Assembly: GCA_023387555.1 (NCBI GenBank)
Contig: JAEWHY010000391.1
Coordinates: 1-8,938, forward strand
Source of the DNA: Pseudomonadota bacterium
GTDB lineage: Bacteria; Pseudomonadota; Alphaproteobacteria; Rhizobiales; Xanthobacteraceae
Length of the DNA: 8,938 nt
Reading direction: 5' to 3'
Below the pieces are notes generated by a model. That model was not told the DNA's origin, made no database searches, and worked only from the letters and a program-made list of their open reading frames with translations. Below are positions 4,933 through 8,938 of the stretch, in pieces (position 1 is the first letter of the stretch; every line of letters begins with the position of its first letter). The position numbers and the translations under genes are program-made.

Positions 4933-5910
4933 ATGTTGCAGCGTGACAAACACGTCAGTGCTCTCGATCGCCGTATCTTCATGACCGGAACTGCTGCAAC
5001 CGCTATTGCCGCCTCGGCGGCATCCGCCCAGGACGCCCCGAAAGTCTGGCTCGATCTCGATCAGAAGCAGCTCGACGACGCCTACGACCAGGCCAAATAT
5101 GCGCCGAACATCCGTCACGTCGTCGGACGCTACCGCACCAACAGCGATCTGACACGCGAGCGCCTCGGTCCGCCGAAACGGCTGCGCTATGGCGCGGCCG
5201 AGATCGAGGGGATGGACCTCTTCCCGGCGAAGACGCCCAATGCGCCGATCAACGTGTTCCTGCATGGCGGCGCCTGGCGTGGCGAGCTTGCGGAATATTA
5301 CGCATTTCCGGCCGAGATGTTCGTCAATGCCGGCGCGCATTACATCGCGGTGGATTTCAACAATGTCACCGAGACCGATGGTGACCTGATGCCAATGGCG
5401 GAGCAATGCCGCCGCGCGCTCGCCTGGGTCTACAGGAATGCCGCGAGTTTCGGCGGTGATCCGGATCGCATCTATCTGTCCGGCCATTCGTCCGGCGCCC
5501 ATCTCGGCGGTGTCGTGATGGTGACCGACTGGGAGAAGGACTTCGGGCTGCCCGACAATGTGATCAAGGGTGGGGTGCTGGTCTCCGGCATGTACGACCT
5601 CAAGCCGGTTCGGCTGTCGGCGCGCTCAAGCTATGTGAAATTCGACGACACCGTGGAGCACGCGCTGTCGAGCTTGCGCCATCTCGACAAACTCAATGCG
5701 CCCGTTGTCGTGGCATATGGTTCGCTCGAGACGCCCGAGTTCCAGCGCCAGAGCCGCGATTTCGCCGATGCGGTGAAGAAGGCTGGCAAGCCTGTCGAAC
5801 TGCTGCGCGGCGAAGGCTACAACCATTTCGAAATCATCGAGACCTTGTCCAATCCTTACGCGCAACTTGGCCGTGTCGCACTTGCGCAAATGGGATGCGG
5901 GCCCACGTAA
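4933..5910 (+). CDS. Exported alpha/beta hydrolase, BD-FAE / kynurenine-formamidase-like
   Basis: This 325-residue protein is a serine hydrolase of the alpha/beta fold. The oxyanion-hole motif HGGAW is at 111-115, the nucleophile elbow GHSSG at 184-188 makes Ser186 the likely nucleophile, and His298 in GYNHFE is the likely catalytic histidine. Glu266 in GSLETPEF sits where the acid is expected. The order and spacing resemble the esterase/lipase (BD-FAE) and arylformamidase group, which cleave esters or N-formyl amides. The N terminus carries Arg13-Arg14 in DRRIFM, then a mildly hydrophobic Ala/Thr stretch and a likely cleavage site ASA-Q at 32/33, which fits twin-arginine export to the periplasm. 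That differs from tryptophan-pathway kynurenine formamidases, which are cytoplasmic, so a role in that pathway is unlikely. GGAG lies 6 bases before the ATG. It appears to stand alone: 236 bp of gap before it and 147 bp after. The substrate is unknown. Confidence 0.88.
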   Translation: MLQRDKHVSALDRRIFMTGTAATAIAASAASAQDAPKVWLDLDQKQLDDAYDQAKYAPNIRHVVGRYRTNSDLTRERLGPPKRLRYGAAEIEGMDLFPAKTPNAPINVFLHGGAWRGELAEYYAFPAEMFVNAGAHYIAVDFNNVTETDGDLMPMAEQCRRALAWVYRNAASFGGDPDRIYLSGHSSGAHLGGVVMVTDWEKDFGLPDNVIKGGVLVSGMYDLKPVRLSARSSYVKFDDTVEHALSSLRHLDKLNAPVVVAYGSLETPEFQRQSRDFADAVKKAGKPVELLRGEGYNHFEIIETLSNPYAQLGRVALAQMGCGPT

Positions 5911-5940
5911 CAGCTTTGTGGTGTGATGGATTCATTAGTG

Positions 5941-5979
5941 CTGCGTTACGTGCTTTGAAATAGCGGCTGCGTGAAGCAG
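5941..5979 (+). repeat. Imperfect inverted repeat after the hydrolase gene
   Basis: CTGCGTTACG (5941-5950) can pair with CGTGAAGCAG (5970-5979) over 10 positions with one mismatch and one G-U wobble, around a 19-base loop. It starts 30 bases after the hydrolase stop. No U-run follows directly, so it is a weak candidate for transcript ending. I see no convincing promoter in the rest of the gap before the kinase gene. Confidence 0.25.
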
Positions 5980-6057
5980 ATGTATTGGGACATCGCGATT
6001 TTTCGTTAGTGCACACCTCTCGGCGCGGCTTTTGAGCTTCGCGGGAGGAGGGGACGA

Positions 6058-7044
6058 ATGCTGGCGAAAGCGTTGCGCCGCATAAGCGAACTCGGATTCG
6101 CGCCCACGTCTGCCGGCGCGATTGCGTTCGCGTTGATTTGCGTCGCTGTTGCGGCGGTGCTGCGCTACGGCCTCGGGCAGATCAATGCGGATGTCGTCCC
6201 GTTTGCAACGTTCTTTCCGGCGGTTCTGGTCGTGACTTTCTTCGCCGGCGTTCCGGCGGCGATTGTCGCAATTCTTTTATCGCTCGCTGCCGTGCACTGG
6301 CTGTTTGAGGCGTCGGCCGGGGGGCTGGAGCTGCTGAACGCCATCGTGTTCACAGTGACCTGTACGCTCATGGTCGTTCTGGCGGAGTCTTACCGGCAGC
6401 TGGTGGCGATGTTCCGGTCGCAGGAGAAGCAGAAAAATCTGATGCTGCGCGAACTCGAGCATCGCGGGAAGAACACCTTCTCGGTGGTGGAATCGATCGT
6501 GCTGCAGACGCTCGCGCATGATTCAGACGTCGCCAAAGTGATCATCGGCCGCATTCACGCGGTCTCCTCCACCAACGACATCATCAGTCATGCCGCCAAT
6601 CTGCAGCCCGACCTTCGCACGCTGGTCCGCTCGAAATTCGAGCCGTTCGATGGCTTCCGGGCGCGGCTGACCGGCCCCGATATTACGCTTCCGGCGGATT
6701 CCGCGCGAAACCTGTCGCTGGTGTTCCATGAACTCGTGACCAACGCCATCAAGCATGGGGCATTGTCGATTCCCGAAGGTCACGTCGATATTTCCTGGCA
6801 CGCTGACGAATCCAGACTGATGATCCATTGGGTGGAGCGCGGCGGACCGCCGACCGCGCCGCCGGAGCAGCATGGCTTTGGATCGCGACTGGTGGTTGGG
6901 TGCATGAAGGGCCTGGGCGGCCGGTTCGAGGTTTCCTTCGCTCCCGAAGGCCTCGCCTGCAAGATAACGATGCCTTATCGCCGCTCCAGGCCCGCTATGA
7001 GTGGCCGGAACAGCGCGATCAGCAATGCGCCGGCGAACGGCTGA
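6058..7044 (+). CDS. Membrane-bound HWE-family sensor histidine kinase with DUF4118-like sensor
   Basis: This 328-residue protein has an N-terminal block of about four membrane helices (roughly 18-36, 48-63, 64-82, 91-109) resembling the DUF4118 region of KdpD-type kinases. A short linker follows, then a transmitter of the HWE/HisKA_2 type. The H-box is LRELEHRGKNTF with His135 as the likely phospho-acceptor. The N-box reads LVFHELVTNAIKHG (221-234) and contains the diagnostic His224 with Glu225 and Asn229. The second diagnostic motif, WVE (Trp258, Glu260), follows in IHWVERGGP, and GFGSRLV (273-279) is the glycine-rich nucleotide-binding segment. It has no PAS, GAF or HAMP domain and no receiver domain, and no response regulator gene lies beside it, so it is an orphan kinase. 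HWE kinases in alphaproteobacteria often feed light, stress or general-stress signalling; its partner cannot be named. A strong purine-rich ribosome-binding region, GGGAGGAGGGGA, precedes the ATG. Confidence 0.92.
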   Translation: MLAKALRRISELGFAPTSAGAIAFALICVAVAAVLRYGLGQINADVVPFATFFPAVLVVTFFAGVPAAIVAILLSLAAVHWLFEASAGGLELLNAIVFTVTCTLMVVLAESYRQLVAMFRSQEKQKNLMLRELEHRGKNTFSVVESIVLQTLAHDSDVAKVIIGRIHAVSSTNDIISHAANLQPDLRTLVRSKFEPFDGFRARLTGPDITLPADSARNLSLVFHELVTNAIKHGALSIPEGHVDISWHADESRLMIHWVERGGPPTAPPEQHGFGSRLVVGCMKGLGGRFEVSFAPEGLACKITMPYRRSRPAMSGRNSAISNAPANG

Positions 7045-7047
7045 CGG

Positions 7048-7061
7048 GCGGGCCGGCCCGC
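7048..7061. repeat. 14-bp perfect GC palindrome after the kinase gene
   Basis: GCGGGCCGGCCCGC is fully self-complementary and begins four bases after the kinase stop codon; a second GC palindrome, GCCCGGGC, lies at 7064-7071. Together they could form alternative stems that stop plus-strand transcripts before they run into the TRAP operon, but no U-run follows, so an intrinsic terminator is not proven. Confidence 0.35.
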
Positions 7062-7085
7062 AAGCCCGGGCCCTGCGCCCGCAAA

Positions 7086-7106
7086 GGACGGCGTCAATCG
7101 CCGTCC
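7086..7106 (-). terminator. Probable terminator of the TRAP transporter operon
   Basis: Perfect 8-bp arms GGACGGCG and CGCCGTCC surround a 5-base loop. Read on the minus strand, the stem begins one base after the dctM stop codon and is followed by TTTG, a short U-run. The 7-bp core of the stem is identical to that of the hairpin at 18-48. Confidence 0.55.
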
Positions 7107-7107
7107 G

Positions 7108-8424
7108 TCAGTTCATCGAATTCGGCAGCCACAGCGAAATCTGCGGGAAGGCGATCAGCAGCGTCATGATCACCGCCTCGCAGGCGAGGAACCAGTAGCA
7201 GCCGCGGAAGATGGTCTGCAGCGGGATCTGGTTGTTCAGCGCGCCGGATACCACGTAGATGTTGAAGCCGACCGGCGGGGTGAGAAGCCCGATGCCGATG
7301 AATTTGACCACCAGCACGCCGAACCAGACCAGATCGAGGTCGAGCGCGGCGAACATCGGCACGAACACCGGGATGGTGAGCAAAATCATCCCGAGCGGAT
7401 CGAGGAACATGCCGAGGACGAGGTAGATCGCCGACACCGCGATCACCAGCAGCAGCGGATCAACCGCCCAGGTGCCGACCAGTTCGGTGAACAGGGCGCC
7501 GCTGCCGGAGAGAGCCAGGAACTTGGTGTAGATCACCGCGCCGATGCCGATGAAAAAGAGTTGCGCGGTGGTGCCGATCGCGTCCTTGAAGCTGTCGATG
7601 AAGCCGCTGAGCGTGAGCTTGCGCTGCAGCACGCCGATCATGGTCGCGACCAGGGCCCCGACCGCGCCGGACTCGGTCGGCGACACCACGCCCCAGTACA
7701 GCCCGCCCATCACCGCGACGATCAGCACGAGGATCGGCCAGATTTCGCGCAGCGATGCCCAGCGCTCCTTCCACTTGGCCTCGTCGCTCGCGAATTCCAC
7801 CGGCGGCCCGAGCTTGGGGTTGAGCCAGCAGCGCACGACGATCATGATCATGTAGACGGCGGCGGTCAGCAGGCCGGGAATGATGCCGGCGAGCAGCAGC
7901 TTGGCGATCGAGACTTCGGCGAAGACGCCATAGACCACGAACAGGATCGAGGGCGGAATCAGGGCGTCGAGCGTGCCGCCGGAGGCGCACACGCCAGTGG
8001 CCAGCGCCTTGTCGTATTTGTTCTTCAGCATTTCCGGGACCGACAGGCGCGCCATCACCGCGGCGGCCGCGATGCTCGAGCCGGAGGCGGCGCCGAAGCC
8101 GGCGCAGGCCCAATTGGTGGCGACCGCGAGGCCGCCGGGCAGACTGCCGAACCATGCATAGGCGGCGCGGAACAGCGCGGCCCCGATGCCGGAATTGGAC
8201 GCGATGGCGCCCATCAGAAGGAACATCGGGATCGCCGAGAGGTCCCAGTTGGCCGCGAAGACGAACGGCGTGTCGCGCAAGACGCTGAGCGCGACGTTGA
8301 AATTGCGCAGATACCAGAGGCCGAGGAATGCGACGCCGCCCATCGCGACGCCGATCGGGACGCGCAGCCCGATCAGGACCAGCATCATCATGATGCTGGT
8401 GCCGGCGACCTGCAGCGTGCTCAT
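7108..8424 (-). CDS. dctM: TRAP transporter large permease subunit, DctM-like
   Basis: This 438-residue, highly hydrophobic protein is the large membrane subunit of a tripartite ATP-independent periplasmic transporter. It would carry the Na+-coupled transport step for an organic acid or similar solute. Family landmarks are LRVPIGVAMGGVAF near the N terminus, the first conserved loop GVCASGGTLDALIPPSILFVVYG, the central PTESGAVGA, LGMFLDPLGMILLTIPVFVP, and the second loop LTPPVGFNIYVVSG near the C terminus. The length is usual for stand-alone DctM. The frame is open upstream to 8682, but that stretch overlaps dctQ and does not look like protein. The start at 8424 overlaps the dctQ stop as ATGA and has a GAGGAAGG ribosome-binding sequence, so the two are translationally coupled. 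The substrate is set mainly by the DctP binding protein, which is not in the window. The C terminus converges with the kinase gene, 63 bp apart. Confidence 0.93.
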   Translation of the reverse strand: MSTLQVAGTSIMMMLVLIGLRVPIGVAMGGVAFLGLWYLRNFNVALSVLRDTPFVFAANWDLSAIPMFLLMGAIASNSGIGAALFRAAYAWFGSLPGGLAVATNWACAGFGAASGSSIAAAAVMARLSVPEMLKNKYDKALATGVCASGGTLDALIPPSILFVVYGVFAEVSIAKLLLAGIIPGLLTAAVYMIMIVVRCWLNPKLGPPVEFASDEAKWKERWASLREIWPILVLIVAVMGGLYWGVVSPTESGAVGALVATMIGVLQRKLTLSGFIDSFKDAIGTTAQLFFIGIGAVIYTKFLALSGSGALFTELVGTWAVDPLLLVIAVSAIYLVLGMFLDPLGMILLTIPVFVPMFAALDLDLVWFGVLVVKFIGIGLLTPPVGFNIYVVSGALNNQIPLQTIFRGCYWFLACEAVIMTLLIAFPQISLWLPNSMN

Positions 8425-8938
8425 GCGCCTTCCTCTACGGGGTGGGGAGCGGGTTCCCGCGGACCCTTGATGAAGTCGTCGATGATCTTGACGATGAGAT
8501 AGAGCAGCATCAGCGAGGCCGCGACCGGCGGCAGCCAGCGGCTCGGCCAGACTGGTATGAAGGTGGTGCCGGCCTGCCAGACCTCCTGGATGCGGGTCTG
8601 GCCGATCGCCTGCGAGCCGGTCTGGTAGATAAAGACCGTAAGGTAGAGGCAGACGACGATCTTGACCGCGATGTCGAGCCAATAGGCGAAAGTGGTCGGC
8701 AGCAGGCGGGTGAAGATGTCGACCGCGATGTGGGTGTCGTTGCGGGCGAGATAGGCCCAGGGCAGATACGCCACGATCACCATATAATAGGCCGACACGA
8801 ATTCAGTCGTGCCTTCGACCGGCCGGCCGAAGAAATAGCGGCCCGTCACGTCGGCCGAGACATGCAGCATCATCAGGAAGCCGGCGAGGAGCGCGATCCA
8901 CAGGAACAGCTGGATCGGCCATTCAAGCCATTTGAGGA
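8421..8938 (-). CDS. dctQ: TRAP transporter small permease subunit, DctQ-like (5' end cut by window)
   Basis: The visible 172 residues are the small four-helix subunit that stabilises DctM. The frame is open through the right edge of the window. The first ATG in view (8873) is internal: the bases before it code for a good first helix (KWLEWPIQLFLWIALLAGF), as expected of DctQ. The characteristic segment VSADVTGRYFFGRPVEGTTEF follows, then YYMVIVAYLPWAYLARNDTHIAVDIF, where the Ala-x-x-x-x-x-His-Ile-x-V/I-D motif is typical of the family. A further helix lies at VKIVVCLYLTVFIY, and another at PPVAASLMLLYLIVKII near the C terminus. The stop overlaps the dctM start by ATGA. Only a few N-terminal residues are likely missing. 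A dctP gene would be expected upstream, outside the window. Confidence 0.9.
   Translation of the reverse strand, partial: LKWLEWPIQLFLWIALLAGFLMMLHVSADVTGRYFFGRPVEGTTEFVSAYYMVIVAYLPWAYLARNDTHIAVDIFTRLLPTTFAYWLDIAVKIVVCLYLTVFIYQTGSQAIGQTRIQEVWQAGTTFIPVWPSRWLPPVAASLMLLYLIVKIIDDFIKGPREPAPHPVEEGA

Noticed and set aside
5988..6007. Possible EcfG general-stress promoter (GGGAC...CGTT) before the HWE kinase
   Set aside because: The -35-like word is off consensus and the spacer is 11 bases rather than the 16-17 expected.
7561..8502. 313-residue plus-strand frame opposite dctM and dctQ
   Set aside because: Antisense of a conserved membrane protein; the product is almost entirely charged and Gly/Ala-rich with no recognisable domain.
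8425..8682. N-terminal extension of the DctM frame
   Set aside because: It overlaps dctQ in another frame and lacks hydrophobic helices; the ATGA overlap with dctQ fixes the start at 8424.

Overview
The window is a GC-rich piece of an ordinary bacterial chromosome, most likely an alphaproteobacterium of the Bradyrhizobium/Rhodopseudomonas/Afipia group. This is an inference from four things: the strong GC bias with long antisense open frames, a FixK/FNR-type box, an HWE-family histidine kinase, and the mix of Liv-type and TRAP-type solute uptake genes. No sequence search was possible. I see no insertion sequence, phage gene, CRISPR array, tRNA or rRNA.

Left region (about 1-3900): a likely catabolic module. 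On the minus strand, in transcription order, are a flavin reductase (3216 to 2692), a luciferase-like flavin-dependent monooxygenase (2638 to 1559) and an orphan branched-chain-amino-acid-type periplasmic binding protein (1332 to 73). A MarR-family regulator (3386-3874) is divergent from them. The reductase and monooxygenase look like the two halves of a two-component monooxygenase: the reductase supplies reduced flavin and the LLM protein oxidises an organic substrate. The region between marR and the reductase holds a well-formed minus-strand promoter (TTTACA-N17-TATGAT). A 14-bp near-palindrome, ATTGCA-TG-TGCAAT, fills most of its spacer, and a second related site overlaps its -35. This is the layout expected for repression by the MarR protein, probably relieved by a small organic ligand. 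The substrate cannot be named from sequence. Two strong hairpins separate the monooxygenase from the binding-protein gene.

Middle region (about 3900-7044, all plus strand): three apparently independent genes. The first is a CBS-CBS-BON protein preceded by a FixK/FNR-like box and by a hairpin that includes its Shine-Dalgarno sequence. The second is an exported alpha/beta hydrolase of the BD-FAE/kynurenine-formamidase-like type with a twin-arginine-like signal peptide. The third is a membrane-bound HWE histidine kinase with a DUF4118-like four-helix sensor and no response regulator beside it.

Right region (7045-8938, minus strand): the large (DctM) and small (DctQ) membrane subunits of a TRAP transporter, overlapping by ATGA. 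The DctQ gene runs off the right edge, and the DctP binding protein is not in the window. The operon converges on the kinase gene and ends in a hairpin whose stem arms match those of the terminator at the far left.

I found no clear evidence of a wholly new biological system. The most interesting items are the regulatory sites at 3273-3328 and 3908-3966 and the unassigned two-component monooxygenase module.
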